DNA of 25,552 nt from Eubacterium sp. CAG:251 (GTDB lineage Bacteria; Bacillota; Clostridia; Oscillospirales; Acutalibacteraceae). Position 1 is the first letter of the stretch, and each line of letters starts with the position of its first letter. Positions 1 to 6,711 of this stretch are shown here, piece by piece. The translations under genes and the position numbers were made by a program. The notes beneath the pieces are model-generated. The model was given only the letters and a program-made list of their open reading frames with translations. It was not told the origin of the DNA and did no database searches. Location: contig FR889125.1 of assembly GCA_000436835.1 (NCBI GenBank), positions 1-25,552 on the forward strand, read 5' to 3'.

Positions 1-4
1 TAGT

Positions 5-32
5 CAAGACCTCCGGCTAAGCCGGAGGCTTG
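5..32 (-). repeat. Right-end hairpin of the IS200-type element
   Basis: CCTCCGGC (10-17), loop TAA, GCCGGAGG (21-28) form a perfect 8-bp stem. CAAG (5-8) and CTTG (29-32) extend it past a bulged A at 9. In IS200/IS605 elements such a subterminal hairpin with a bulged or extrahelical base is what TnpA binds before cleavage. Its GC content is well above that of the surroundings. Confidence 0.7.
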
Positions 33-35
33 AGT

Positions 36-169
36 AAGCCCTAGAAGGGCTTTTTACGGACGCAACCCCTAAAGGGGCGCTGAAAAGTTTGTCGACCGCA
101 TTGCTTTTTCAGGCTACCCCTAAAGGGGTTATTTTTTTGCCTACTTGTTCACGCTACCCGTAAACGGGT
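36..169. repeat. Series of small hairpins, three with TAAA loops, at the 3' end of the IS
   Basis: Four compact hairpins follow one another: AAGCCCT/AGGGCTT with AGA loop (36-52, followed by T on the plus strand); CCCC-TAAA-GGGG (66-77); ACCCC-TAAA-GGGGT (116-129, followed by TATTTTTTT); ACCCG-TAAA-CGGGT (156-169), the last inside the tnpA 3' end. The second and third TAAA units share the flank GCTACCC. In the last unit the middle base pair is changed on both arms (C to G and G to C), so pairing is kept. The 116-129 and 36-52 units look like terminators for transcription entering antisense to tnpA. A role is inferred, not shown. Confidence 0.6.
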
Positions 170-611
170 CCACAAACTCTTTCAATTCTATTTGGTCTGC
201 TATTTTATCTTCTGTCAATTGATTTCGTATGTACTCTTGTATTTGCTTTTTGTTTCGTCCCACTGTATCTACGAAATATCCTCTTGCCCAAAAATGTCGA
301 TTTCCGTACTTATACTTTAAATTTGCATGTCGGTCGAAAATCATCAGACTACTTTTTCCTTTTAGGTATCCCATTATTTGTGACACACTATATTTTGGTG
401 GTATGCTTATCAGCATATGTACATGGTCTTGACACAACTCTGCTTCTATTATCTCTATTCCTTTCTGCTTGCATAATTGTCTCAATATTTTCCCTATATC
501 TACCTTGATTTCTCCGTAAATTGCCATTCTTCTGTACTTTGGTGCAAACACAACATGGTATTGACATCTCCACCTCGTATGGTCTAAACTGTTTATGTCT
601 TTCTCTTTCAC
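141..611 (-). CDS. tnpA: IS200/IS605-family transposase TnpA (Y1 HUH)
   Basis: Single-strand DNA transposase of 156 residues, the usual length for the family. The HUH metal-binding motif is His63-Val-His65 (DHVHMLISIPP), and the catalytic tyrosine is Tyr127 in QEYIRNQ; these match the spacing known from IS608 TnpA. The N-terminal RWRCQYHVVFAPKYRR and the YLKGKSS segment are also typical. The start is a GTG at 609-611, preceded by a strong AAGGAGG about 8 bases upstream. The gene is complete, with no frameshift. It is alone: the RNA-guided nuclease TnpB found in IS605 types is absent. Expression is probably low because the leader can fold over the Shine-Dalgarno (separate entry). Family assignment is certain; present activity is inferred from intact motifs. 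Confidence 0.96.
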   Translation of the reverse strand: MKEKDINSLDHTRWRCQYHVVFAPKYRRMAIYGEIKVDIGKILRQLCKQKGIEIIEAELCQDHVHMLISIPPKYSVSQIMGYLKGKSSLMIFDRHANLKYKYGNRHFWARGYFVDTVGRNKKQIQEYIRNQLTEDKIADQIELKEFVDPFTGSVNK

Positions 612-622
612 GATTAAGACCT

Positions 623-671
623 CCTTGATATTTTAGTTTTGGTCGGCAAACCTACTTCTAATATATCAAGG
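623..671 (-). promoter_or_regulatory. tnpA leader stem-loop sequestering the ribosome binding site
   Basis: On the minus strand CCTTGATATATTAG (671-658) can pair with CTAAAATATCAAGG (636-623), 13 of 14 bases matching. The 3' arm runs into the Shine-Dalgarno AAGGAGG, so its first bases are buried in the stem. A 5'-UTR stem hiding the tnpA ribosome binding site is known for Salmonella IS200 and keeps transposase low even when outside promoters read in. The same logic is inferred here from pairing alone. Confidence 0.62.
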
Positions 672-716
672 TGTTTTTATTTTGTCACTTCTTTCCTCGC
701 TAAAGCTTTTCCTTTT

Positions 717-735
717 CCACCTGCATAGCAGGTGG
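717..735 (-). repeat. Left-end hairpin of the IS200-type element
   Basis: CCACCTGC (717-724), loop ATA, GCAGGTGG (728-735) make a perfect 8-bp stem with a 3-base loop, the same geometry as the right-end hairpin. Bases 736-765 probably contain the left tip, but no cleavage site can be called without an empty-site comparison. Confidence 0.65.
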
Positions 736-765
736 TTGTCTTTGTTGCAAACAATACAAAAGATA

Positions 766-801
766 AACGAGCATTGACGATATTTTGTCAATGCTCGTTT
801 T
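766..801 (-). terminator. Terminator at the end of the fru-ptsHI operon
   Basis: A perfect 13-bp inverted repeat (766-778 and 787-799) with an 8-base loop lies 46 bases past the ptsI stop. On the minus strand it is followed by TTATCTTTTG; on the plus strand by TTTTC. It can serve the operon and also stop transcription coming from the IS side. Confidence 0.75.
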
Positions 802-844
802 CATATTTATTATTGACAGTTATAACGAGTTGTCATATATAAAG

Positions 845-2461
845 TTATTTGTCATATTCACAAATTGTCTTTCGGGTTTGCAAAATACTTCCTGACGAAA
901 CAGAAAATTCATCAAGACCCCATTCAATAAGATAAGGGATAAGCTTGGTATCCGCTGCCGCTTCACCGCACATACCAACCTGAATACCTGCTGCCTTGGC
1001 ATTTTTAATAGTTGTTTCAATAGCACGTAAAACTGACGGTTGAAATACATCATAAAGCCTTTCAACCTTTGCATTGCCTCTATCCACTGCCATTGTGTAG
1101 CCTGTAAGGTCGTTTGTGCCGATAGAGAAAAACTTAACTTCACGAGCCAGAATATCCGAAATAAATACTGCCGCCGGAGTTTCGACCATAATGCCGACAT
1201 CTACGCTTCTGTATTCCTTACCCTCACTTTTAAGTTCTTCCTTGCATTCCTCAATCAGGGCTTTTGCCTGCCTTACCTCTTCAACGCAGGTAACAAGAGG
1301 AAGCATAATTTTTATATTTCCATAAACACTTGCACGCAAAAGCGCACGAAGTTGCTTTTTAAAAAGTTCCTTATTATCAAGGCAGTAGCGAATTGCTCTG
1401 TGGCCCAAGAAAGGATTTTCTTCTTTTTCAATATTAAGATAAGGAATATCCTTATCACCGCCTACATCAAGGGTACGAATGATTACTTCTTTGCCGTCCA
1501 TCGCCTTTGCAACGGTGGAATATGCCTCAAACTGTTCTTCCTCGCTTGGCTCGCTTTGGCGGTCCATAAAAAGAAATTCCGTTCTGAAAAGACCGATACC
1601 TTCTCCGCTGTTTTGAATAACGCTTTGAACATCCTCAGCTTTGCCGATATTGCCGTAAACAAGTTTTTTAATGCCCGATTTAGTAACAGTCGGCTTGCCG
1701 AAATATTGCTTTAAGCTCTCTTTATCTTTTAGATATGCCTCTTGTTTATTTTCGAATTCCTTTATATCATCATTACTCGGACTTACAATAACATTTCCTT
1801 TAAATCCGTCAACAGCAACCAAATCGCCGTTTTTCACCTCATTGCAAACATTAGGTATCGAAAGCACGGCAGGAATACCCATAGCCCTTGCCAAAATTGC
1901 ACTGTGGCTTGTGATACCGCCCACCTCTGTAAGTATTGCGCTGACATTATCCTTGTTAATTTGACCCGTCATAGACGGAGTAAAATCCTTTGCTATCAAA
2001 ACAGAACCTTTTTTCACCTTAGAAATATCGACGTTATTTACGCCGAGCAAAATGCTCAAAAGGCTGTCTTTGATATCCTTAACGTCGCTTGCTCTTTGCT
2101 GAGTAAGCTCATCGTCAACACCCGAAAACATATCGATAAACATTGAGCAAACCGTATCAACAGCCTTTTCTGCCACCGAGCCTGCGTCAATATTATCCTG
2201 CATTTGAGAAAGCATAAACGGGTCTGAAAGCATAACAATATGACCCTCTAAAATTTCCGCTTCCTTGTCGCCTGCCGAATTTTTTACATCATCTGCAAGC
2301 TTCCTCGTTTCCTTAATAAAAGTATCAACTGCTTTTTGAAGTCTTTCCTTTTCATTTTGAGCCGTTGTAAATTCAACGTGATTATAATCAAGCTTTGCGT
2401 CGCTTATAACAACTGCATTGCCGATACCGTAGCCCTGACTTGCTCCTATTCCCTTAAGCAT
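845..2461 (-). CDS. ptsI: Phosphoenolpyruvate-protein phosphotransferase (PTS enzyme I)
   Basis: Cytoplasmic enzyme I takes phosphate from phosphoenolpyruvate and passes it to HPr, the first step for all PTS sugars. The swivelling-domain motif GGITSHSAILARAMGIPAV carries the phospho-histidine (His186 from the chosen start; His189 in E. coli). Further marks are the PEP-binding LFRTEFLFMDR, the LDVGGDKD segment and the C-terminal GMCGEAA with its conserved cysteine. The frame is open to 2512, but that region lies in a hairpin. The ATG at 2459-2461 follows AAGGGGG at good spacing and gives the normal N-terminus MLKGIGASQG, so I use it (538 residues, slightly shorter than the usual 570 or so at the C-terminal end). 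It is last in the fru operon, 63 bases after ptsH, behind a terminator-like hairpin that may lower its level. Confidence 0.97.
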   Translation of the reverse strand: MLKGIGASQGYGIGNAVVISDAKLDYNHVEFTTAQNEKERLQKAVDTFIKETRKLADDVKNSAGDKEAEILEGHIVMLSDPFMLSQMQDNIDAGSVAEKAVDTVCSMFIDMFSGVDDELTQQRASDVKDIKDSLLSILLGVNNVDISKVKKGSVLIAKDFTPSMTGQINKDNVSAILTEVGGITSHSAILARAMGIPAVLSIPNVCNEVKNGDLVAVDGFKGNVIVSPSNDDIKEFENKQEAYLKDKESLKQYFGKPTVTKSGIKKLVYGNIGKAEDVQSVIQNSGEGIGLFRTEFLFMDRQSEPSEEEQFEAYSTVAKAMDGKEVIIRTLDVGGDKDIPYLNIEKEENPFLGHRAIRYCLDNKELFKKQLRALLRASVYGNIKIMLPLVTCVEEVRQAKALIEECKEELKSEGKEYRSVDVGIMVETPAAVFISDILAREVKFFSIGTNDLTGYTMAVDRGNAKVERLYDVFQPSVLRAIETTIKNAKAAGIQVGMCGEAAADTKLIPYLIEWGLDEFSVSSGSILQTRKTICEYDK

Positions 2462-2482
2462 AACACTTCCCCCTTGCTGCAC

Positions 2483-2517
2483 AAAAAGGTGCAATGTAAT
2501 TAAGCATTGCACCTTTT
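2483..2517 (-). terminator. Intercistronic terminator-like hairpin between ptsH and ptsI
   Basis: A perfect 13-bp inverted repeat (2484-2496 and 2505-2517) with an 8-base loop starts 7 bases after the ptsH stop and on the minus strand ends in five T. It resembles a weak intrinsic terminator or an RNA-processing and stabilising stem. Either would make HPr more abundant than enzyme I, as cells usually need. The ptsI Shine-Dalgarno lies outside the stem. Confidence 0.65.
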
Positions 2518-2524
2518 ATAATTT

Positions 2525-2788
2525 TTATTCGCCGAAACCTGATTCAATAAGAGCAATTGCTTCATCAAGCATAGCCTGCTCATCTGCGCCGTCACATTCA
2601 ACAGTAATATCTGTGCCACACTTAATGCAAGCCGCCATAATATTCATAATGCTTTTGCCGTTGATTTTTTTATCGCCGACAATAATATTAATATTTGATG
2701 CATATTTAGTCATTGCTGTTACAAAAACGTTTGCAGGTCTCATATGAAATCCCATTTCGTTAGTAACCTTAGTAAGCTTTGAAACCAT
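2525..2788 (-). CDS. ptsH: Phosphocarrier protein HPr
   Basis: Small cytoplasmic carrier (87 residues) that relays phosphate from enzyme I to the EIIA domain of FruA. The catalytic His15 is in MGFHMRPA, and Ser46 is in the motif NGKSIMNIM. In Firmicutes HPr kinase phosphorylates Ser46, and HPr(Ser-P) is the CcpA co-repressor, so this HPr keeps the regulatory site; neither HPr kinase nor CcpA is in this window. The ATG is preceded by AGGAGA at good spacing. It lies 21 bases after fruA and before ptsI in one operon. Complete and normal length. Confidence 0.97.
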   Translation of the reverse strand: MVSKLTKVTNEMGFHMRPANVFVTAMTKYASNINIIVGDKKINGKSIMNIMAACIKCGTDITVECDGADEQAMLDEAIALIESGFGE

Positions 2789-2809
2789 AATATTTCTCCT
2801 GATTATATC

Positions 2810-4774
2810 TTATTTTGCTTTAACTTCATTGTTTACATTTTTCTTTAAAAGTGCAAGCATTAATGCACCTACAATCGAGCCTGCAACAAGAGCTACAACA
2901 TAAAGAAGAGGATGGTCGCATACAATGAATGTGAACATACCGCCGTGAGGAGCAGGACAAGTTACATTAAAGAGTGATGTAAGAGCACCTGCTACAGCAG
3001 AACCGACCATACAAGACGGAATTACACGAATTGGGTCAGAAGCTGCGTAAGGAATTGCACCCTCGGTGACGAAGCAAAGACCCATAAGATAGTTTACAGG
3101 ACCGCTCTTAAGTTCTTCCTTATTCCACTTTTTCTTGTTAAATGTTGTTGAAAGAGCGATTGCGATAGGAGGAACCATACCGCCAATCATAACAGCAGCC
3201 ATAATCCAAGTGTTGCCGTCTGCAATTGCTGCTGTACCGAATACATAAGCTGCCTTGTTGAAAGGACCGCCCATATCTGTTGCCATCATAGTAGCAAGAA
3301 CAATTGAAAGAAGAAGTCTGCTTGTTGAACCAAGACTTTCAAGTCCGTTTGAAAGAAGTGTATTGAGTTGACCGATAATCGGGTTTACGCCTGCCATAAT
3401 TAAGCCCATAAGAAGCGTACCCAAAAGCGGATAAATGAATACCGGTTTAATACCGTCCATTGCCTTAGGCATCCAAGAAAATGCTTTTTTAATAAGCTGA
3501 ACAACTATACCTGCTATAAAGCCGGCAAACAATGCGCCGAGGAAACCTGATACTGCTTTTGAATCTCCGGCAAGTCCGTTGCCCGAATTAACGCCGTCAA
3601 CCATACTTTGAATTGTATGGCCGCTTGCCGCAAACACACCGCCTACAAAGCCCGGAAGTAAGCCCGGACGGTCTGCAATAGACTGAGCGATATATGCTGA
3701 CAAAACAGGAAGCATAAGTGCAAATGCTGCTTTACCTATCCAGAAAACAACTGATGCAACAGGGCTTGTGAAACCGAATGTTCCGCCGGCGTTTGCATTG
3801 CCTGCGATTGTATCAATAAGGAAACCGAATGCAATAAGCACACCGCCGCCTACTACGAACGGGAGCATATGAGATACACCGTTCATAAGATGCTTATAAA
3901 CCTTATGGCCGAAGCTTTCTTTTTCGTCATCATCTACAGCGCTTTTTTCTTCGTCATTTGCGTGATAAACGGAAGCTTTGCCGTCAACAATTTTTTGAAT
4001 AAGCTCCTCAGGTTTATTAATACCGTTTGTAACTGAGGTTTTGATAACAGGCTTGCCGTCAAAACGTGCCATTTCAACATTTTTGTCAGCGGCAATAATA
4101 ATGCCGTCACATTCCTCAATTTCTTTTTTCGTTAAAATATTCTTTGCGCCGCCTGAGCCGTTAGTTTCAGCCTTAAGCGGATAGCCCATTTTTTCGCCTG
4201 CTTTTTCGAGTGCCTCGGCAGCCATATAGGTATGAGCAATACCGGTAGGGCAAGCTGTTACGGCTAAAATTCTGTAACCGTCTTTCTTTGCCACCTCTGC
4301 CTTTGGCTCATCAGGATACTTTTCAGTTTCCTTTTTATCAATTACAGAAAGAAATTCATCTGCTGTTTTTGCACTTCTTAAAGCCGCACAAAATTCAGGC
4401 TCCATAAGCATAACCATCAATCTTGAAAGAATTTCAAGATGTAAATCTCCGTCAAGCGGAGCAGCAATCATAAATAAAATGTCGCTGTTTTTGCCATCGG
4501 GTGCGCCGTAGTCAACACCGTTTTGAACAGTTATAGCAGAAAGACCGGGCGTTTTAACACTCTCACTTTTAGCGTGAGGAACTGCAATTCCCTCTCCTAT
4601 TGCAGTTGAGCCTTGAGCCTCTCTTGCAAGTATTGCCTTCTTGTACTCATTAACGTCAAGAAGATTACCTGCCTTTTCATGAAGAGCAATAAGTTTATCG
4701 ATAGCATCATTTTTTGAGGCAACCGATGTATTAAGTTCTATTGCATTCTTCTTAAGCAAATCAATAATTTTCAT
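2810..4774 (-). CDS. fruA: PTS fructose transporter, EIIABC fused
   Basis: A 654-residue membrane permease that imports fructose and phosphorylates it to fructose-1-phosphate. Domains in order: EIIA about 1-145, with phospho-His67 in AVPHAK; EIIB about 167-265, with phospho-Cys175 in VTACPTGIAHT; EIIC about 290-650, with several hydrophobic spans, starting at a conserved GVSHMLPFVVGGG and containing TEGAIPYAASDP (570-581), the substrate-site loop of the fructose class. The linker at 272-288 is acidic and low in complexity. The A-B-C order is the normal one for Firmicute FruA. It begins 16 bases after fruK and is followed 21 bases on by ptsH, so the donor HPr is made from the same message. Specificity for fructose is supported by the adjacent fruK; mannose-family cross-reactivity cannot be excluded. 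Confidence 0.96.
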   Translation of the reverse strand: MKIIDLLKKNAIELNTSVASKNDAIDKLIALHEKAGNLLDVNEYKKAILAREAQGSTAIGEGIAVPHAKSESVKTPGLSAITVQNGVDYGAPDGKNSDILFMIAAPLDGDLHLEILSRLMVMLMEPEFCAALRSAKTADEFLSVIDKKETEKYPDEPKAEVAKKDGYRILAVTACPTGIAHTYMAAEALEKAGEKMGYPLKAETNGSGGAKNILTKKEIEECDGIIIAADKNVEMARFDGKPVIKTSVTNGINKPEELIQKIVDGKASVYHANDEEKSAVDDDEKESFGHKVYKHLMNGVSHMLPFVVGGGVLIAFGFLIDTIAGNANAGGTFGFTSPVASVVFWIGKAAFALMLPVLSAYIAQSIADRPGLLPGFVGGVFAASGHTIQSMVDGVNSGNGLAGDSKAVSGFLGALFAGFIAGIVVQLIKKAFSWMPKAMDGIKPVFIYPLLGTLLMGLIMAGVNPIIGQLNTLLSNGLESLGSTSRLLLSIVLATMMATDMGGPFNKAAYVFGTAAIADGNTWIMAAVMIGGMVPPIAIALSTTFNKKKWNKEELKSGPVNYLMGLCFVTEGAIPYAASDPIRVIPSCMVGSAVAGALTSLFNVTCPAPHGGMFTFIVCDHPLLYVVALVAGSIVGALMLALLKKNVNNEVKAK

Positions 4775-4790
4775 AAGTATTACCCCTTTC

Positions 4791-5702
4791 TTATTTTAAA
4801 TATTCGCTTTCAAGCATTTTGTCGATTGTGTCTTTATCGGCAAGACCGGGACAAAAGGCTGTTGCATTTCCGCAAGCAGAGCCAAGCTTTAAAGCATATT
4901 TATAGTCGTGAGTTTTTGAGTAGCCTGCAACAAAGCCTGCCACCATTGAATCGCCGCAGCCGACAGGATTTAAAACCTTGCCGGGAACATTGCCCATTGA
5001 ATGAACCTCTCCAAATTCATCAACAAGTGTTGCGCCGTCCTTTGAACGTGAAACGAGAACATTTCTTGCGCCCATTTCCTGAAGCTTTTTTGCATAATAT
5101 GCAATTTCTTTTTCCGTTTTAACTTCTACGCCGAAAACATCGCCAAGCTCGTGATGATTAGGCTTAATTAAAAACGGCTTATATTTTAAAACATTTAAAA
5201 GCAAATCGCCCGTTGCATCAACTGCAAAGTTAATGCCTTTATTTTGGAGTTTTGCGAGTATTTCCTCATAAATATCATCGGGAAGAGAATTTGGAATTGA
5301 ACCTGCCAAAACGAGGAAATCACCTGATTTAAGTTTTTCAAACTTGTCAAACAAAGCATTTAATTCATCTAATTCGATATCGGGTCCCTGCGCATTAATA
5401 TCGTAATCCTCATCTGCTTTGATTTTTACATTAATTCTTGTGTATCCTTTTTTAAGATATACAAAATCATTTTTAATATTTTCTGCATTAAGCATTTCTT
5501 CAATTTTCTTGCCTGAAAATCCGGCAAGAAAGCCAAGCGCAATGTTATCAACCTTGAGCCTTGAAAGGATAACGGAAACGTTAATTCCCTTACCGCCGTA
5601 ATAAAGCTGTTCGCTTTCGGTTCGGTTAATATCCTTATATTGCAGCTGCTTTAAATTCATAACATAATCAAGCGCCGGATTAAAAGTTACAGTGTAAATC
5701 AA
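4791..5702 (-). CDS. fruK: 1-phosphofructokinase
   Basis: PfkB-family (ribokinase-fold) cytoplasmic kinase of 303 residues that converts the fructose-1-phosphate from FruA to fructose-1,6-bisphosphate with ATP. Signature 1 is GGKGINVSVILSRL (36-49), the KPNHHEL segment is at 180-186, and signature 2 around GCGDSMVAGF holds the catalytic base Asp251. The N-terminal IYTVTFNPALDYV is typical of FruK/LacC. It starts one base after the fruR stop, which suggests translational coupling, and ends 16 bases before fruA. Tagatose-6-phosphate kinase (LacC) is the nearest alternative, but the FruA neighbour argues for FruK. Confidence 0.95.
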   Translation of the reverse strand: MIYTVTFNPALDYVMNLKQLQYKDINRTESEQLYYGGKGINVSVILSRLKVDNIALGFLAGFSGKKIEEMLNAENIKNDFVYLKKGYTRINVKIKADEDYDINAQGPDIELDELNALFDKFEKLKSGDFLVLAGSIPNSLPDDIYEEILAKLQNKGINFAVDATGDLLLNVLKYKPFLIKPNHHELGDVFGVEVKTEKEIAYYAKKLQEMGARNVLVSRSKDGATLVDEFGEVHSMGNVPGKVLNPVGCGDSMVAGFVAGYSKTHDYKYALKLGSACGNATAFCPGLADKDTIDKMLESEYLK

Positions 5703-5703
5703 G

Positions 5704-6450
5704 CTACAACACCTCTTTAATAACTGTCAGCTTTTTAAGCTTTGAATTTGAGCATTTATCCGTCACTATACAGGCACAATCAAGAGAGCCAAAGCTTACT
5801 GCCGAAACCTTATCAAACTTTGAAGAGTCGGCAAGCACATAAGTCACGAAGCTTTTTTCAACAGTGACTGCTTTAAGCATTGCCTCCTCCGTATCCGGAG
5901 TGGTATAGCCTTGCTTTTCGCTTATGCCGTTAGCGCCGATAAATGCCTTTGTGAATGAATAGTTTTGCAAATTTTTTGCCGCAACCAAACCTATGATTGC
6001 CTCTGTAGACTGCTTCAGCTTGCCGCCCAAAACAATTACGTTACATCCGTTTTTTGCAAGTTGCTTTGCGTGGTCGACGCCGTTTGTAACAAAAGTTGCC
6101 TTTGAATTTTTGAGAAACGTCGTCATCAAAAGTGTGGTTGTTCCTGCATCAATAAATACAAAATCGTCATCCTGTATTTGCGATGCCGCATATTGTGCAA
6201 TTTTTGTTTTTTCATCAGTATTCTTTGTCAGTTTTTCCTCAATATTATCCTCAAGCTTAATAAATTCCTGACCGAGCGCCGTTGCGCCGCCGTGAACCTT
6301 GTTAATCTTGCCTTTACTTGCAAGGTAAGATAAATCACGTCTTACAGTCGATTCGCTCGATTGCAAAATCTCTGTAAGCCTTGTGACTGTTACAGAACCC
6401 TGCTCTTTAATAATATCAAGAATTAATGACTGTCTTTCTTGACTTAGCAT
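5704..6450 (-). CDS. fruR: DeoR-family transcriptional regulator of the fructose operon
   Basis: A 248-residue DeoR-type regulator. An N-terminal winged helix (about 5-57) contains TVTRLTEILQSSESTVRRDL and ends in KVHGGA, a family signature. The rest is the DeoR sensor domain that binds phosphosugars, including FIDAGTTTLLM (95-105) and VLGGKLKQSTEAIIG. As first gene of fruR-fruK-fruA it most likely represses its own operon and is relieved by fructose-1-phosphate, as known for FruR of lactic acid bacteria; the ligand is inferred. The ATG at 6450 follows AAGGGGAT. Complete. Confidence 0.92.
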   Translation of the reverse strand: MLSQERQSLILDIIKEQGSVTVTRLTEILQSSESTVRRDLSYLASKGKINKVHGGATALGQEFIKLEDNIEEKLTKNTDEKTKIAQYAASQIQDDDFVFIDAGTTTLLMTTFLKNSKATFVTNGVDHAKQLAKNGCNVIVLGGKLKQSTEAIIGLVAAKNLQNYSFTKAFIGANGISEKQGYTTPDTEEAMLKAVTVEKSFVTYVLADSSKFDKVSAVSFGSLDCACIVTDKCSNSKLKKLTVIKEVL

Positions 6451-6495
6451 GCTTAATCCCCTTAATGCTGAAAACTAACTTTTCATTGCACCTTA

Positions 6496-6524
6496 AGTAT
6501 AGCGTTTCTTTCATATTCAGTCAA
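6496..6524 (-). promoter_or_regulatory. Promoter of the fruRKA-ptsHI operon
   Basis: On the minus strand TTGACT (6524-6519), 17 bases, TATACT (6501-6496), about 46 bases before fruR. ATGAAA occurs as a direct repeat at 6534-6529 and 6514-6509 (20 bp apart, flanking the -35) and again at 6486-6481; these are candidate FruR half-sites, which is only a guess. Confidence 0.8.
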
Positions 6525-6661
6525 TATATTTCATTTATTTTCGTCATAATGCTCATTTACACCCTGTTTATTTGTGCATTCAGGTGCTTTTATATGTATA
6601 TTTTGATTGATTTTGACTGTTTTATTCAAACCAAGCATTTTTTCAATCATTTAAAATTTTG

Positions 6662-6698
6662 CAAAAAAATAAAGACGATTATTACTAACCGTCTTTAT
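6662..6698 (-). terminator. Terminator after nadC
   Basis: On the minus strand a 9-bp stem (6698-6690 with 6677-6669), a 12-base loop and a run of seven T (6668-6662) directly after the nadC stop. It separates the nad operon from the fru promoter downstream. Confidence 0.85.
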
Positions 6699-6711
6699 CT
6701 AAATATGAATT

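Larger units (their letters stand above)
5..735 (-). mobile_element. IS200-type single-gene insertion sequence (IS200/IS605 family)
   Basis: The element holds one gene, a Y1 HUH transposase (141-611, minus), and no tnpB. Each flank has a subterminal perfect hairpin: 8-bp stem with TAA loop at 10-28 (right end, downstream of tnpA) and 8-bp stem with ATA loop at 717-735 (left end, upstream). Hairpin ends without terminal inverted repeats are the hallmark of this family, which moves as single-stranded DNA by cut-and-paste of one strand. The exact tips cannot be fixed: the right tip lies at or just before base 1 and the left tip somewhere in 736-765. The element sits just downstream of the ptsI terminator, a harmless target. 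Intact transposase motifs suggest it may still be active. Confidence 0.78.

Noticed and set aside
36..169. CRISPR-like array at the window start
   Set aside because: The repeated units are short hairpins of about 12-17 bases without constant repeats or unique spacers and belong to the IS end.
1040..1714. A 224-codon open frame on the plus strand across ptsI
   Set aside because: Antisense shadow of enzyme I; no Shine-Dalgarno and no recognisable motif.
6496..6515. A possible catabolite-response element (cre) overlapping the fru promoter (AAGAAACGCTATACTT)
   Set aside because: Tried in both registers against TGNAANCGNTNNCA it misses key positions, so I do not call it.
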